64,000 nt of DNA from Winogradskyella bathintestinalis (lineage in GTDB: Bacteria > Bacteroidota > Bacteroidia > Flavobacteriales > Flavobacteriaceae). The stretch is from NCBI RefSeq assembly GCF_030407435.1, contig NZ_JASDDK010000005.1:186001-250000 (forward strand). Reading direction: 5' to 3'. The notes under the pieces were generated by a model. That model did not search any database, was not told the DNA's origin, and saw nothing but the letters and a program-made list of their open reading frames with translations. A program made the position numbers and the translations under genes. Shown piece by piece: positions 45,838-56,481 of this stretch (position 1 is its first letter; each line of letters starts with the position of its first letter).

Positions 45838-46031
45838 TTTTTTTTCTTGAAATTCAAGTTTACAAGATTAAATAAAATAATTTGAATAACCAAAGCAAAA
45901 GCGCATTTCGTCGATTATTTGTGCGTTTTATGGATTTGAATTAATATGTAAGTCGCGTTTTTAAAGAAAATAACTGATAATAAATTCTTTGAGGTATTGA
46001 TTTTTTGGACATTAAATAATTTTATAGCCAC

Positions 46032-47579
46032 CTATTTAGGGTCCATAACCACGAAAGGGATAACCATTTCTTCTAAAGATACACCACCATGTTGATAAGT
46101 ATTTCTATAATAGCCTACATAATGATTGAAGTTATTAGGATAAGCCAAAAACAAATCTCCCTTTGCAAAAATAAAAGAGCTACTCATGGTCAGGGCAGGC
46201 AAATGTATTGATTTAGGGTTTTTAACAGCCAAAACGTCTTTATCTTGGTAGGTTAAACTTCGACCTGTTTTGTAACGTAGATTTAAACTAGTGTCTCTAT
46301 CTCCTATAACTTTGGTAGGTGATTTTACGTTTATTGTGCCATGATCTGTAGTTAAAATTAATTTGAAGCCTAATTGCTGTGATAATTGAATCATTTCGAG
46401 CAGTGGAGAATTCTTAAACCAACTCACCGTTAGGGAGCGATAAGCCTTATCATTCGAGGCGAGTTCTTTGACCACTTCCATTTCTGTTTTGGAATGCGAA
46501 AGCATGTCTACAAAATTATATACTATCACATTTAGATCGTTATCCTTTAAAGATCTAAAATTCTCTACCAGTTTTTTTCCTGTTTTAAGGTTTGTAATTT
46601 TATGATATTCATGCTTTAGATGCCCTAATCCTAAACGTTTTAATTGCTCCCTCAAAAAGTCACCTTCGTGCATATTTTTCCCTCCGTCGTCGGTATCGTT
46701 TTTCCAATATTGCGGAAATAGACTTTCCATGTCAGCTGGCATTAATCCAGAAAAAATGGCATTTCTTGCATATTGTGTTGCTGTAGGTAGAATGCTATAG
46801 AAGGCAAGTTCAGACGCTTTTTTATAATAATTGTTAACTATGGGTTCGAAGGCTTTCCATTGATCGTAACGCAAATTATCAATTACAACTAAAACGGTTG
46901 GTTGTTTATCACTTAATTCTGGGACTATTTTATCCTTAAATAAGGTATGAGACATTACAGGTGCATCTGTATTGGGCTGAAACCAATCTTCATAATTTTT
47001 CTCTATAAACTTACCGAATTGCATATTGGCTTCAGTTTTTTGAGATTCAAGAATGTCAGTCATTCCGACGTCTTCAATGCCTTCAAGTTGTAATTCCCAA
47101 TAAATTAATTTCTGGTATAAATCTACCCATTCTTCATAAGAGTTAACCATCGATAAATCCATGGCAATCTTTCTAAATTCTTGCTGATAATTAGAAGTTG
47201 TTTTTTCTGATACTAAACGTGAATGATCCAAATTCTTCTTTAAACTCAGTAATATTTGATTCGGATTTACAGGTTTTATTAAATAATCTGCAATTTTATT
47301 ACCAATAGCTTCCTCCATTATGTATTCCTCTTCACTTTTTGTGATCATTACAATCGGTAAATTAGCACGTTTTTCCTTTATTTCATTCAGCGTTTCCAGA
47401 CCAGTTAATCCAGGCATATTTTCGTCTAAAAAAACAATATCAAAATTAGTGTCCGTTATAATTTCTAGGGCTTCCGTGCCACTTTGGCATTTGGTAACGC
47501 TATAACCTTTTTGCTCTAAAAAAATAATATGTGGCTTTAATAAATCGATTTCATCGTCAACCCAAAGAATATTTATCAT
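46032..47579 (-). CDS. porX: PorX-type T9SS response regulator with PglZ domain
   Basis: The 515-residue protein has a CheY-like receiver (about 1-120) with phosphoacceptor Asp52, acidic Asp8/Asp9 and the Lys of LIKP. It also has a C-terminal PglZ/alkaline-phosphatase-fold domain (about 200-515) with VVIDNLRYDQW and TTDHGT, likely metal-binding. PorX works with the PorY kinase to control T9SS gene expression and gliding in Bacteroidota, and its PglZ domain has been linked to phosphodiesterase activity. The window also encodes two T9SS cargo proteins. It is divergent from the HD gene with a 41-bp gap. Confidence 0.92.
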   Translation of the reverse strand: MINILWVDDEIDLLKPHIIFLEQKGYSVTKCQSGTEALEIITDTNFDIVFLDENMPGLTGLETLNEIKEKRANLPIVMITKSEEEYIMEEAIGNKIADYLIKPVNPNQILLSLKKNLDHSRLVSEKTTSNYQQEFRKIAMDLSMVNSYEEWVDLYQKLIYWELQLEGIEDVGMTDILESQKTEANMQFGKFIEKNYEDWFQPNTDAPVMSHTLFKDKIVPELSDKQPTVLVVIDNLRYDQWKAFEPIVNNYYKKASELAFYSILPTATQYARNAIFSGLMPADMESLFPQYWKNDTDDGGKNMHEGDFLREQLKRLGLGHLKHEYHKITNLKTGKKLVENFRSLKDNDLNVIVYNFVDMLSHSKTEMEVVKELASNDKAYRSLTVSWFKNSPLLEMIQLSQQLGFKLILTTDHGTINVKSPTKVIGDRDTSLNLRYKTGRSLTYQDKDVLAVKNPKSIHLPALTMSSSFIFAKGDLFLAYPNNFNHYVGYYRNTYQHGGVSLEEMVIPFVVMDPK

Positions 47580-47586
47580 GTTATGG

Positions 47587-47594
47587 TATATTTG
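47587..47594 (+). promoter_or_regulatory. Predicted -7 element of the HD phosphohydrolase gene
   Basis: TATATTTG matches TAnnTTTG and lies 26 bases before the TTG start at 47621. The -33 partner is not clear. Confidence 0.45.
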
Positions 47595-47620
47595 TTTATT
47601 AATTTTGAATTCTATAAATT

Positions 47621-48850
47621 TTGCCTACAAATAATAAGCTTAAAATCTTTAACGATCCAATTTACGGATTTATTACCATTCCGAATTCGTTAATTTTTGA
47701 TATTATTCAGCACAAATACTTTCAGAGATTACGGCGCATAAGTCAAATGGGATTATCTTATTTGGTTTATCCAGGTGCGCACCATACGCGTTTTCATCAT
47801 GCATTAGGTTGTATGCATCTTATGCAAAAAGCCGTCAATGTACTACGTTTTAAAGGGGTTGCAATTTCTTCAGACGAAGAAAATGGCTTATTAATTGCCA
47901 TTCTTTTACACGATATTGGTCATGGCCCATTCTCTCATGCTATGGAACATAGCATTGTAAATGACGTTTCGCACGAAGAAATTTCGCTGCGATTTATGGA
48001 AGAGCTCAATTCAGAGTTTAACGGAAGTTTAACGTTGGCTATCTCAATTTTTAAAGGTGAATATCCACGACAATTTATGTGCGAGCTCATTTCTAGTCAA
48101 TTGGATATGGATAGAGCAGATTATCTAAAACGTGATAGTTTTTATACTGGTGTGGCCGAAGGTAACATTAACAGCGAGCGATTAATTACCATGTTAAATG
48201 TCGTAGACGACCAACTAGTCGTTGAGGAAAAAGGTATTTTAAGCGTTGAAAAATTCTTAATTGCTAGACGTTTTATGTACTGGCAAGTCTATATGCATAA
48301 AACAGGAGTTGTAGCAGAGCAGTTATTGGTAGGTGTTTTAAAACGAGCTAAAGAACTTGTGCATAATGGAGTAAAATTAAAATGTAGCGCCCCCTTATTT
48401 TATTTTCTTTCTTCTGAAATTGATGCTGAAAATTTTAATGCTGAGACTTTAGTTATTTTCTCAAAATTAGATGATTATGATATTATTGCGGCCATGAAAG
48501 ATTGGCAAAATCATGATGATTTTGTATTAAACCATCTATGCAGAATGCTATTAGACAGAAATTTGCTGAAAGTAAAATTGAAGAATAAACCTATAAAAAT
48601 TTCGGATTTAAAAATTCATGCAGAAGCATTGATTAATAAATTCCATATAACTAAACATGAAGCCTCCTATTTTGTCTTTCAAGGAGAGTTAATAAATCAA
48701 GCTTATCAGAATAATTTTCAAAAGATTAACATATTATTCAAATCAGGAAAAATAAAGGATATTGTTAAGGCATCAGACCAATTAAACTTAAAAGCACTAA
48801 GTAAACCTATCACTAAATATTATATGTGCTATCCTAAAAAGAAAATGTAA
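47621..48850 (+). CDS. HD-domain phosphohydrolase, dGTPase-like
   Basis: The 409-residue protein has HD-superfamily metal ligands: His60 in TRFHHALG and the His97-Asp98 pair in LLHDIGHGPFSH. The helical C-terminal half is typical of COG1078 (dNTP triphosphohydrolase-like) proteins. A stop codon (TAA) sits two codons upstream of TTG at 47621, and the peptide from there matches the usual N-terminal NKLKIFNDPIYGF. So TTG (or the ATT before it) is the start; no ATG fits. It probably hydrolyses deoxynucleotides or another nucleotide. Confidence 0.88.
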   Translation: MPTNNKLKIFNDPIYGFITIPNSLIFDIIQHKYFQRLRRISQMGLSYLVYPGAHHTRFHHALGCMHLMQKAVNVLRFKGVAISSDEENGLLIAILLHDIGHGPFSHAMEHSIVNDVSHEEISLRFMEELNSEFNGSLTLAISIFKGEYPRQFMCELISSQLDMDRADYLKRDSFYTGVAEGNINSERLITMLNVVDDQLVVEEKGILSVEKFLIARRFMYWQVYMHKTGVVAEQLLVGVLKRAKELVHNGVKLKCSAPLFYFLSSEIDAENFNAETLVIFSKLDDYDIIAAMKDWQNHDDFVLNHLCRMLLDRNLLKVKLKNKPIKISDLKIHAEALINKFHITKHEASYFVFQGELINQAYQNNFQKINILFKSGKIKDIVKASDQLNLKALSKPITKYYMCYPKKKM

Positions 48851-48861
48851 TCCTTTTTTTC

Positions 48862-48869
48862 TATTTTTG
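48862..48869 (+). promoter_or_regulatory. Possible -7 element for the lpxD operon
   Basis: TATTTTTG is a TAnnTTTG match 119 bases upstream of the lpxD ATG, just after the HD gene stop. If used, the leader would be about 110 bases long. No -33 TTG is seen. Confidence 0.35.
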
Positions 48870-48988
48870 TGGAAACCAACCATGACTTTAAAAACTATTA
48901 ATTGAAACATACATATATAATACGGAATACAATAGAATATTTATTTGGAATGTTTCATGTGAATTATAAAAACAATAGATAAAGACAC

Positions 48989-50017
48989 ATGAAATTTACA
49001 GCAGAACAAATCGCAGGTATTTTAGAAGGAACGGTTGTAGGTGATCCTAATATAGAAGTTTTTAAACTTTCTAAAATTGAAGAGGGCACGCAAGGTTCCT
49101 TAACATTTTTATCAAATTTAAAATATACACCTTATATATATATAACTGAAGCATCTATTACAATTGTTAATATAGATTTCGTACCAGAAAAACCACTTCA
49201 GACCACCCTTATTAAGGTAGAAGATGCCTATGAAGGATTTTCAAAATTATTAGAATATTACAATCAAATTAAGTTAAACAAATCAGGAATTGAACAACCC
49301 ACATTTATTTCAGATTCCGCAAAAATTGGAGATCAGATATATATAGGAGCGTTTTCATATATTGGAGATAATGTAACCTTAGGGGATAATGTAAAGATAT
49401 TCCCGAATGCTTATATCGGTGATAATGTAACCATTGGTGATAACAGTATTGTATTTTCGGGAGGTAAGGTATATTCAGACTGTATTGTTGGTAAAGGATG
49501 CGTTATTAATTCTGGTGTTATTATTGGTGCAGATGGTTTTGGTTATGCACCGAACAAGGAGGGTGGCTATGCAAAAATACCTCAAATTGGTAATGTTATT
49601 TTAGAAGATTATGTAGATATTGGTGCGGGTACAACCATAGATCGTGCTACAATGGGTTCTACCATCTTACGATCTGGTGTTAAATTGGATAATCAAATAC
49701 AGATTGCACATAATGTAGAAATTGGTAAAAACACCGTTATTGCTGCACAAACAGGAGTTGCGGGCTCAACTAAAATTGGTGAAAACTGCCAAATAGGAGG
49801 CCAAGTTGGTATTGCAGGTCATTTATCGATTGGTAATAATGTAAAGATTCAGGCGCAATCCGGTATTGGTCGAAATGTGAAAAACGACGAAGTATTACAA
49901 GGCTCTCCAGCATTAGGATATGGAGATTATAATAAATCTTATGTGTATTTTAAAAATTTACCGAAGATTGTAAAAAATATAAACGAAATTGAAAAAAAAG
50001 TAGATGGCAATAATTAA
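48989..50017 (+). CDS. lpxD: UDP-3-O-acylglucosamine N-acyltransferase LpxD
   Basis: The 342-residue protein has an N-terminal LpxD uridine-binding domain (about 1-100) and a left-handed beta-helix of hexapeptide repeats (about 105-310), with the catalytic His in [11 protein letters not shown] near 240. It adds the second acyl chain in lipid A synthesis. It is the first gene of the lpxD/lpxC-fabZ/lpxA block and overlaps the next gene by 14 bp. A second LpxD-like gene is at 53122; this one has the usual full length. Confidence 0.92.
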   Translation: MKFTAEQIAGILEGTVVGDPNIEVFKLSKIEEGTQGSLTFLSNLKYTPYIYITEASITIVNIDFVPEKPLQTTLIKVEDAYEGFSKLLEYYNQIKLNKSGIEQPTFISDSAKIGDQIYIGAFSYIGDNVTLGDNVKIFPNAYIGDNVTIGDNSIVFSGGKVYSDCIVGKGCVINSGVIIGADGFGYAPNKEGGYAKIPQIGNVILEDYVDIGAGTTIDRATMGSTILRSGVKLDNQIQIAHNVEIGKNTVIAAQTGVAGSTKIGENCQIGGQVGIAGHLSIGNNVKIQAQSGIGRNVKNDEVLQGSPALGYGDYNKSYVYFKNLPKIVKNINEIEKKVDGNN

Positions 50018-51410
50018 AACGGAAATCAATCAAAAAACCATTGAAAAAGAAGTAACCTTGGCAGGTGTAGGGCTTCATACTGGTGCAAATGTAAATTTGG
50101 TATTTAAACCTGGTGCAGAAAATTCTGGATTCGTTTTTCAACGCACAGATTTAGAGGGTAGCCCAAAAATTGAAGCAGATGCTAATTACGTAACAAGTAC
50201 ACAACGTGGTACTTGTATGGAGAAAAATGGTGTTACCATTCAAACCTGTGAGCATGTTTTGGCTGCTTTAGTAGGTTCGGATATTGATAATGCAATTATA
50301 GAGTTAGATGCTTCTGAACCTCCAATTTTAGATGGTTCATCTAAATTTTTTGTTGAAGCTTTAGAAGAAGCAGGTATTGTAACACAAGACGCATTTAGAG
50401 AAGAATATGAAGTGACCCAAGTCGTTTCTTATACCGACGAAGAATCTGGAAGTGAAATCATTTTAATGCCAGCAAATTCTTATCAAATTACAACCATGGT
50501 AGATTTTGGGACCAAGGTTTTAGGCACTCAGAATGCAACACTTAATACCATTGCAGATTTTAAAACTGAAATTGCAGATGCTAGAACATTTAGCTTTTTG
50601 CACGAGATTGAAATGCTCTTAGAGCATGGATTAATTAAAGGTGGCGACTTAAATAATGCCATTGTTTACGTCGATAAAGAACTGTCCTCAGAAACGATGG
50701 ATAAATTAAGAGTCGCTTTTAACAAAGATAATATTGCTGTGAAGCCTAATGGCATATTAGACAATTTAACATTACACCATCCCAATGAGGCCGCTCGTCA
50801 TAAATTATTAGATGTTGTTGGTGATTTGGCGCTAATTGGCACTCGAATTCGTGGGAAAATAATTGCGAATAAACCTGGGCATTTTGTAAATACTCAATTT
50901 GCAAAGAAAATGTCAAAACTTATAAAAAACGAGAGAAGAAATAATGTGCCGCAGGTCGATTTGAATTCTCCACCTTTAATGGATGTGAATCAAATTATGG
51001 ATATGCTTCCACACAGACAACCTTTTTTATTATTAGATAAGGTGTATGAATTAACGGATAATCACGTTATTGGTGTGAAAAATGTTACCATGAACGAAGA
51101 GTTCTTTAAAGGACATTTTCCTGGCGCACCTGTTATGCCAGGCGTTTTAATTGTTGAAGCTATGGCTCAAACGGGGGGTATTTTAGTACTGAGTACAGTC
51201 CCTGATCCTGAAAATTATTTAACATTTTTCATGAAAATGGATAATGTAAAATTTAAACAAAAAGTAGTACCAGGAGATACCTTAATATTTAAATGTGCAT
51301 TAATTTCTCCAATCCGAAGAGGCATTTGTCATATGCAGGGTTATGCCTATGCCAATGGCAAGTTATGTGCAGAAGCCGAATTGATGGCTCAAATTTCAAA
51401 AGTAAAATAA
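50004..51410 (+). CDS. lpxC/fabZ: Bifunctional LpxC deacetylase / FabZ dehydratase
   Basis: The 468-residue fusion has LpxC in the first 310 residues (GVGLHTG, zinc-binding [15 protein letters not shown] and [21 protein letters not shown]) and FabZ after about residue 325 ([11 protein letters not shown], then His371 in [11 protein letters not shown] and Glu385). LpxC removes acetate from UDP-3-O-acyl-GlcNAc, the committed step of lipid A synthesis; FabZ dehydrates 3-hydroxyacyl-ACP. The fusion is characteristic of Bacteroidota and couples competing uses of 3-hydroxyacyl-ACP. All key residues are intact. Confidence 0.95.
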   Translation: MAIIKTEINQKTIEKEVTLAGVGLHTGANVNLVFKPGAENSGFVFQRTDLEGSPKIEADANYVTSTQRGTCMEKNGVTIQTCEHVLAALVGSDIDNAIIELDASEPPILDGSSKFFVEALEEAGIVTQDAFREEYEVTQVVSYTDEESGSEIILMPANSYQITTMVDFGTKVLGTQNATLNTIADFKTEIADARTFSFLHEIEMLLEHGLIKGGDLNNAIVYVDKELSSETMDKLRVAFNKDNIAVKPNGILDNLTLHHPNEAARHKLLDVVGDLALIGTRIRGKIIANKPGHFVNTQFAKKMSKLIKNERRNNVPQVDLNSPPLMDVNQIMDMLPHRQPFLLLDKVYELTDNHVIGVKNVTMNEEFFKGHFPGAPVMPGVLIVEAMAQTGGILVLSTVPDPENYLTFFMKMDNVKFKQKVVPGDTLIFKCALISPIRRGICHMQGYAYANGKLCAEAELMAQISKVK

Positions 51411-51500
51411 AACACGTTGAATTAAAGTTAAGAAGTTTGTTGTTTAATATTAAAGTAGAACGAATTTTCAACAAACCGCTAACTCACAAATAATTTAAAA

Positions 51501-52286
51501 ATGAACCAACCGTTAGCATACGTACATCCAGGAGCAAAAATTGCTAAGAATGTAGTTATAGAACCTTTTACTACCATTCATAATAATGTGAAAATTGGAG
51601 AAGGTACTTGGATTGGAAGTAATGTAACTATTATGGAAGGTGCTCGTATAGGTAAAAACTGTAATATATTTCCAGGGGCTGTGATTTCAGCAGTTCCACA
51701 AGATTTAAAATATAACGATGAAGATACCACTGTAGAAATTGGGGATAACGTTACCATCAGAGAATGTGTCACTATTAATCGTGGTACCACAGACAAAATG
51801 AAAACCGTAATTGGTGACAACTGTTTAATTATGGCTTATTGCCATATTGCGCATGATTGTGTTGTTGGTAATAACTGTATTTTCTCTAATAATAGTACCC
51901 TAGCAGGTCATATTACCGTCGGTGATTATGTAGTTTTGGCAGGTATGACTGCTGTTCATCAATTTTGTGCTATAGGAAATCATGCATTTGTCACAGGGGG
52001 TTCTTTGGTGCGTAAAGATGTGCCGCCTTTTGTGAAAGCTGGTAGAGAACCATTATCCTACGTTGGTATTAACTCTGTGGGCCTAAGACGAAGAGGTTAC
52101 AGTACAGAGAAAATCAGAGAAATTCAGAATATATATAGAATGCTCTACCAAAAAAATTATAATAATACTCAAGCTTCCGATTTAATAGAAGCCGAAATGG
52201 AAGCAACACCAGAGCGTGATGAAATTCTTCAATTTATAAAGAATTCACATCGTGGTATTATGAAGGGCTATTTCAAATCAAATTAA
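51501..52286 (+). CDS. lpxA: UDP-N-acetylglucosamine acyltransferase LpxA
   Basis: The 261-residue left-handed beta-helix enzyme starts with YVHPGAKIAKNVVIEPF and has the catalytic His in IAHDCVVGNNC (about 121), the GMTAVHQFCAIG turn and a helical C-terminal domain with GINSVGLRRRG. It performs the first acyl transfer of lipid A synthesis. It lies 90 bp after lpxC/fabZ. Confidence 0.94.
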   Translation: MNQPLAYVHPGAKIAKNVVIEPFTTIHNNVKIGEGTWIGSNVTIMEGARIGKNCNIFPGAVISAVPQDLKYNDEDTTVEIGDNVTIRECVTINRGTTDKMKTVIGDNCLIMAYCHIAHDCVVGNNCIFSNNSTLAGHITVGDYVVLAGMTAVHQFCAIGNHAFVTGGSLVRKDVPPFVKAGREPLSYVGINSVGLRRRGYSTEKIREIQNIYRMLYQKNYNNTQASDLIEAEMEATPERDEILQFIKNSHRGIMKGYFKSN

Positions 52287-52487
52287 GTTTGAAAGACTAT
52301 CTATTGGGGCCAGAAATTAGAAAGCGGTTTACCACATAGATTCGAAAATAATACCTTCAAATTTTTCATCTTATTTATGCTTAGCGAAATCTATGCATAA
52401 ACAGAACCTAAATTGGCTAACATTAATTAGCCTGAAATAAAAAAAATATTAACTATTAAAAACGACCCACTTTTTGCGGGCAATATT

Positions 52488-53054
52488 ATGGCAAGTACAT
52501 CAGATATTAGAAACGGATTATGTATAAGATACAATAATGATATTTATAAAATAATTGAATTCCTTCATGTAAAACCAGGTAAAGGTCCTGCTTTTGTAAG
52601 AACGAAAATGAAAAGTGTAACTACCGGTAAAGTTCTGGATAATACGTTTTCAGCAGGACATAAAATTGAAGATGTACGTGTAGAAACGCATAAATTTCAA
52701 TATTTATATAATGATGGAGAATTTTATCATTTTATGAATGAAGCGGATTATACGCAAATAAGATTGTTAGAATCTGCTATCGACAGAACGGATTTAATGA
52801 AAGAAGGGGAAGTGGTTACAATTCAAATAAATACAGAGGATAATATGCCGCTTTCTGTAGATTTACCAGCTTCTGTAATTTTAGAAGTTACAGCGACAGA
52901 ACCAGGTGTAAAGGGTAATACAGCAACAAATGCAACAAAACCCGCTACGGTTGAATCTGGTGCAGAAGTGAATGTACCGTTATTTATTAACGAAGGCGAC
53001 AAAATTAAAGTCGAAACAGACAAAGGAACATATAAAGAGAGAATCAAAGAATAA
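52488..53054 (+). CDS. efp: Translation elongation factor P
   Basis: The 188-residue protein has the three beta-barrel domains of EF-P: the N-terminal KOW-like domain with loop Lys in KPGKGPAF (about 34), the middle OB domain and the C-terminal OB domain. It relieves stalling at polyproline. No modification enzyme gene is present in the window. A 201-bp gap separates it from lpxA. Its place between two lpx genes is conserved in Flavobacteriia as far as I recall. Confidence 0.94.
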   Translation: MASTSDIRNGLCIRYNNDIYKIIEFLHVKPGKGPAFVRTKMKSVTTGKVLDNTFSAGHKIEDVRVETHKFQYLYNDGEFYHFMNEADYTQIRLLESAIDRTDLMKEGEVVTIQINTEDNMPLSVDLPASVILEVTATEPGVKGNTATNATKPATVESGAEVNVPLFINEGDKIKVETDKGTYKERIKE

Positions 53055-53121
53055 TGAGTTTGAAATTTGCAGAAGACAGCGTTCACTGTTTGCTGAGAAT
53101 TATCTACTGAAGATTAACAAA

Positions 53122-54057
53122 ATGAAATTCCCGAAACCACATACTTTAAAACAAATTGCAAATCTTATAGATTGTAAATATAAAGGTGCTGACGATTTTG
53201 AAATTTTAGGCATTAACGAAATTCACGTGGTTGAACCAGGTGATGTGGTTTTTGTAGATCATCCCAAATATTATGACAAAGCTTTAGCATCTGCAGCAAC
53301 TATAGTTTTAATTAATAAAGATGTGGAATGCCCTGAAGGCAAAGCACTATTAATTTCCGATGATCCGTTTAGAGATTTTAATAAACTTACCGATCACTTT
53401 AAACCATTTAAAACCTCAAATTCTGCAATTGCAAATGATGCTAAAATTGGTGACGGTACCGTTGTACAGCCTAATTGTTTTATAGGTAATAATGTTACCA
53501 TTGGAAAACAATGCATTATTCATGCTAACGTAAGTATTTATGATGATACTGTTATTGGCGATTATGTTACTATTCATGCAGGAACCGTATTAGGAGCTAG
53601 TGCATTTTATTATAAAAATAGACCCGAGGGCTACGATCAGTTAAAATCTGGTGGACGCGTTATAATTGAGGACCATGTAGATATTGGAGCCTTGTGTACA
53701 ATAGATAAAGGAGTTACAGGCGATACAACTATAGGTAAAGGTTCAAAAATAGATAATCAAGTTCAAATTGGTCACGATACTGTAATTGGAAAAAAATGTC
53801 TTATAGCCTCTCAAGTAGGAATAGCTGGCTGTGTAATTATTGAAGATGAAGTAACCATTTGGGGGCAAGTGGGGATTATTAGCGGAATTACCATTGGAAA
53901 AAAAGCAATCATATTTGCCAAGGCCGGTGTGAGTAAATCTTTAGAGGGAGGTAAAACTTATTTTGGTATTCCTGCTGGTGATATCAGAAGTAAATATAAA
54001 GAGATTGCTTCTATCAAGAAAATTCCAGAAATATTTCAAAAATTAAAAAATATATAA
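53122..54057 (+). CDS. LpxD-like UDP-3-O-acylglucosamine N-acyltransferase, second copy
   Basis: The 311-residue protein (start MKFPKPHT; an upstream in-frame ATG at 52972 lies inside efp and is unlikely) has a shorter LpxD-type N-terminal domain and a hexapeptide beta-helix with the candidate catalytic His in [10 protein letters not shown]. It differs from the lpxD at 48989 throughout, so the copies are old. It may use a different acyl donor or a different nucleotide sugar. The stop codon overlaps the start of the NTF2-fold gene. Confidence 0.83.
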   Translation: MKFPKPHTLKQIANLIDCKYKGADDFEILGINEIHVVEPGDVVFVDHPKYYDKALASAATIVLINKDVECPEGKALLISDDPFRDFNKLTDHFKPFKTSNSAIANDAKIGDGTVVQPNCFIGNNVTIGKQCIIHANVSIYDDTVIGDYVTIHAGTVLGASAFYYKNRPEGYDQLKSGGRVIIEDHVDIGALCTIDKGVTGDTTIGKGSKIDNQVQIGHDTVIGKKCLIASQVGIAGCVIIEDEVTIWGQVGIISGITIGKKAIIFAKAGVSKSLEGGKTYFGIPAGDIRSKYKEIASIKKIPEIFQKLKNI

Positions 54058-54467
54058 TGACAGCGAAAGAGATTGTTAAAGCATTTTATAATTCAGATTT
54101 TGCTAATGATGCCCAAATTGTCTCACAGTTTTTTCATAAAGATTGTGAATTACATTGGACGAGTAGTAGAGGGTTCGTTTTAATGGATTATAAGGATTTA
54201 AAAGAATTTTTTAAAGGAACGCGTGAGTCTTATAATAGTATTCGGTTTGAGTTTACACATTTAATTGAAGCTGGTAACTATGTTACGACGAGGCACACAC
54301 TTTTTGGACATACTATAGAAAATCCAGATACTGAAGCCGCTTTAGCACATTTCTCTGCAATATGGGAAGTTAAAGAAGACAAATTGTACAGAGGTTATGA
54401 GATAAGCCATCAGGCTGACGAAAATGACTATGCTAGTATTGCTTCTTATAAAGAAATAAAAATTTAA
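54057..54467 (+). CDS. SnoaL/NTF2-like protein
   Basis: The 136-residue protein matches the cone-shaped NTF2-like fold: an N-terminal helix pair starting TAKEIVKAFYNSDF, then beta strands with ELHWTSSRGF and ATTRHTLFGHT-like segments. Members are isomerases, hydrolases or unknown. The substrate is not known. Its ATG overlaps the stop of the upstream gene (TAATGA), which suggests coupled translation. Confidence 0.78.
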   Translation: MTAKEIVKAFYNSDFANDAQIVSQFFHKDCELHWTSSRGFVLMDYKDLKEFFKGTRESYNSIRFEFTHLIEAGNYVTTRHTLFGHTIENPDTEAALAHFSAIWEVKEDKLYRGYEISHQADENDYASIASYKEIKI

Positions 54468-54479
54468 AAGAGGTCGCTT

Positions 54480-54504
54480 TTGTTTTTTAAATCTCTTATT
54501 TTTG
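54480..54504 (+). promoter_or_regulatory. Predicted promoter of sucD
   Basis: TTG at 54480-54482 and TATTTTTG at 54497-54504 precede the sucD ATG at 54544. The 14-base spacing is short for the consensus, so the -7 box is better supported than the -33 box. Confidence 0.4.
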
Positions 54505-54543
54505 TGCAACGAAATACATAATTCATAAAATCAATTTTATCAA

Positions 54544-55416
54544 ATGAGCGTTTTAGTTAATAAGAATTCCAATATTATAGTTCAAGGTTTTACAGGTAGT
54601 GAAGGTACATTTCATGCTGAGCAAATGATTGAATATGGAACAAACGTTGTTGGAGGTGTTACACCAGGAAAAGGTGGTCAAACACATTTAGACAAGCCTG
54701 TTTTTAATACAGTTTCTGAAGCTGTCGAAAAAGTAGGAGCTGACACAACAATTATTTTTGTACCACCAGCTTTCGCTGCTGATGCTATTATGGAAGCTGC
54801 TGATGCTGGTATCAAAGTTATTATTACTATAACTGAAGGTATTCCTGTTGCAGATATGATTAAAGCGTCTAATTATATTAAAGGAAAAGCATGTCGTTTA
54901 ATTGGGCCTAACTGTCCAGGTGTTATTACACCTGGTGAAGCAAAAGTAGGTATTATGCCAGGTTTTGTTTTCAAAAAAGGAAATGTCGGTATTGTTTCTA
55001 AATCTGGAACATTAACTTACGAAGCGGCAGACCAAGTTGTAAAACAAGGATTGGGAATAACAACTGCTATTGGTATCGGTGGAGATCCAATCATTGGAAC
55101 AACTACTAAAGAAGCGGTAGAATTATTAATTAACGACCCAGAAACAGAAGCTGTTGTAATGATTGGTGAAATTGGAGGTCAATTAGAAGCTGATGCTGCA
55201 AAATGGTATAAAGAAAGCGGTAGTAAAAAACCAGTAATTGGTTTTATTGCAGGCGAAACTGCTCCTGCCGGTCGTACTATGGGTCATGCTGGAGCCATTG
55301 TGGGTGGTAGTGATGACACAGCTCAAGCTAAAAAAGCAATTATGAGAGAATGTGGCATTCACGTTGTAGATTCACCTGCTGAAATAGGAAAGAAAGTAGC
55401 GGAAGTTTTAGGCTAA
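54544..55416 (+). CDS. sucD: Succinate-CoA ligase alpha subunit
   Basis: The 290-residue protein has the CoA-binding Rossmann domain beginning [27 protein letters not shown] and the active-site phospho-His248 in MGHAGAI. It is the alpha subunit of the TCA-cycle enzyme that makes ATP or GTP from succinyl-CoA. The beta subunit gene sucC is not in the window, so the two are separate in this genome. A strong terminator follows. Confidence 0.95.
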   Translation: MSVLVNKNSNIIVQGFTGSEGTFHAEQMIEYGTNVVGGVTPGKGGQTHLDKPVFNTVSEAVEKVGADTTIIFVPPAFAADAIMEAADAGIKVIITITEGIPVADMIKASNYIKGKACRLIGPNCPGVITPGEAKVGIMPGFVFKKGNVGIVSKSGTLTYEAADQVVKQGLGITTAIGIGGDPIIGTTTKEAVELLINDPETEAVVMIGEIGGQLEADAAKWYKESGSKKPVIGFIAGETAPAGRTMGHAGAIVGGSDDTAQAKKAIMRECGIHVVDSPAEIGKKVAEVLG

Positions 55417-55462
55417 ACCGCGTATTAAAATATAGACCTATTTACATTAGGTAAAAATTGTT

Positions 55463-55495
55463 AAAAACCTTACAAATTATTGTAAGGTTTTTTTT
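55463..55495 (+). terminator. Rho-independent terminator after sucD
   Basis: A 12-bp perfect stem (55463-55474 with 55481-55492), 6-base loop and T-run lie 46 bases after the sucD stop codon. Confidence 0.88.
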
Positions 55496-55685
55496 CTTGC
55501 AGTTTGTAATTGGTATATTTGAAATGTAGTGACAACTGAATTTTTCCGTTAGAAAGACTCTAATACGACCTATTCGGATACATAAATATTACTAACTTTA
55601 GAAACTAACAATCAATTATAAGTTATGAACCAAATTTCCTACTAATTGGAAATACGGCATGACCATATTAATTAAACAAACAACT

Positions 55686-56432
55686 ATGAAACTTTTAGAA
55701 GGAAAAACAGCCATAATCACTGGTGCAAGTAGAGGAATCGGAAAAGGAATAGCTCAGGTTTTTGCGGATCATGGCGCAAATGTAGCGTTTACGTACAGCT
55801 CATCTGTTGAAGCTGCAAATGCATTAGAAAATGAATTGAATTCCAAAGGTATTAAAGCCAAAGGTTATCAAAGTAATGCTGCCAATTTCGATGAATCTCA
55901 AAAATTAGCTGAAGACGTTCTTTCCGAATTTGGTGCCATCGATATTTTAGTAAATAATGCTGGTATCACCAAAGATAATCTCTTAATGCGAATGGGAGAA
56001 GCGGATTTCGATAAAGTGATAGAGGTGAACTTAAAGTCTGTTTTTAATATGACAAAAGCTGTACAACGTACTATGTTAAAACAGCGTAAAGGTTCAATAA
56101 TCAATATGAGTTCTGTAGTTGGTGTAAAAGGCAATGCCGGACAAACGAACTATGCCGCCTCTAAAGCCGGAATCATTGGTTTTTCTAAATCAGTGGCATT
56201 AGAATTAGGCTCTCGTAATATTAGAAGTAATGTAATCGCCCCAGGTTTTATAGAAACCGAAATGACCGCAACACTCGACGAAGAAACGGTAAAAGGCTGG
56301 CGGAATGCCATACCATTAAAACGAGGAGGCTCACCAGAAGATATCGCCAATGCTTGTGTATTTTTAGCTAGTGACTTAAGTGCATATGTTACTGGACAGA
56401 CTTTAAATGTTGATGGAGGAATGTTAACATAA
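55686..56432 (+). CDS. fabG: 3-oxoacyl-[acyl-carrier-protein] reductase
   Basis: The 248-residue short-chain dehydrogenase has cofactor motif GASRGIGKG (13-21), NNAGITKDNL, and the catalytic tetrad Asn115, Ser143, Tyr156 and Lys160. VVGVKGNAGQTNYAASKAG is a classic FabG stretch. I choose the ATG at 55686; an ATG nine codons upstream (55659) lacks family support. It reduces 3-oxoacyl-ACP with NADPH in fatty-acid synthesis. The following gene is only 49 bp away, so an operon is likely. Confidence 0.93.
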   Translation: MKLLEGKTAIITGASRGIGKGIAQVFADHGANVAFTYSSSVEAANALENELNSKGIKAKGYQSNAANFDESQKLAEDVLSEFGAIDILVNNAGITKDNLLMRMGEADFDKVIEVNLKSVFNMTKAVQRTMLKQRKGSIINMSSVVGVKGNAGQTNYAASKAGIIGFSKSVALELGSRNIRSNVIAPGFIETEMTATLDEETVKGWRNAIPLKRGGSPEDIANACVFLASDLSAYVTGQTLNVDGGMLT

Positions 56433-56481
56433 TACGGTATTACGAAAGCGGGAATCTTATGATTTTTAAGATAAAAATTTA

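Noticed and set aside
52972-53121. Longer start of the second LpxD-like gene overlapping efp by 83 bp
   Set aside because: The added 50 residues are lysine-rich and unlike LpxD; the ATG at 53122 begins the normal N-terminal domain.
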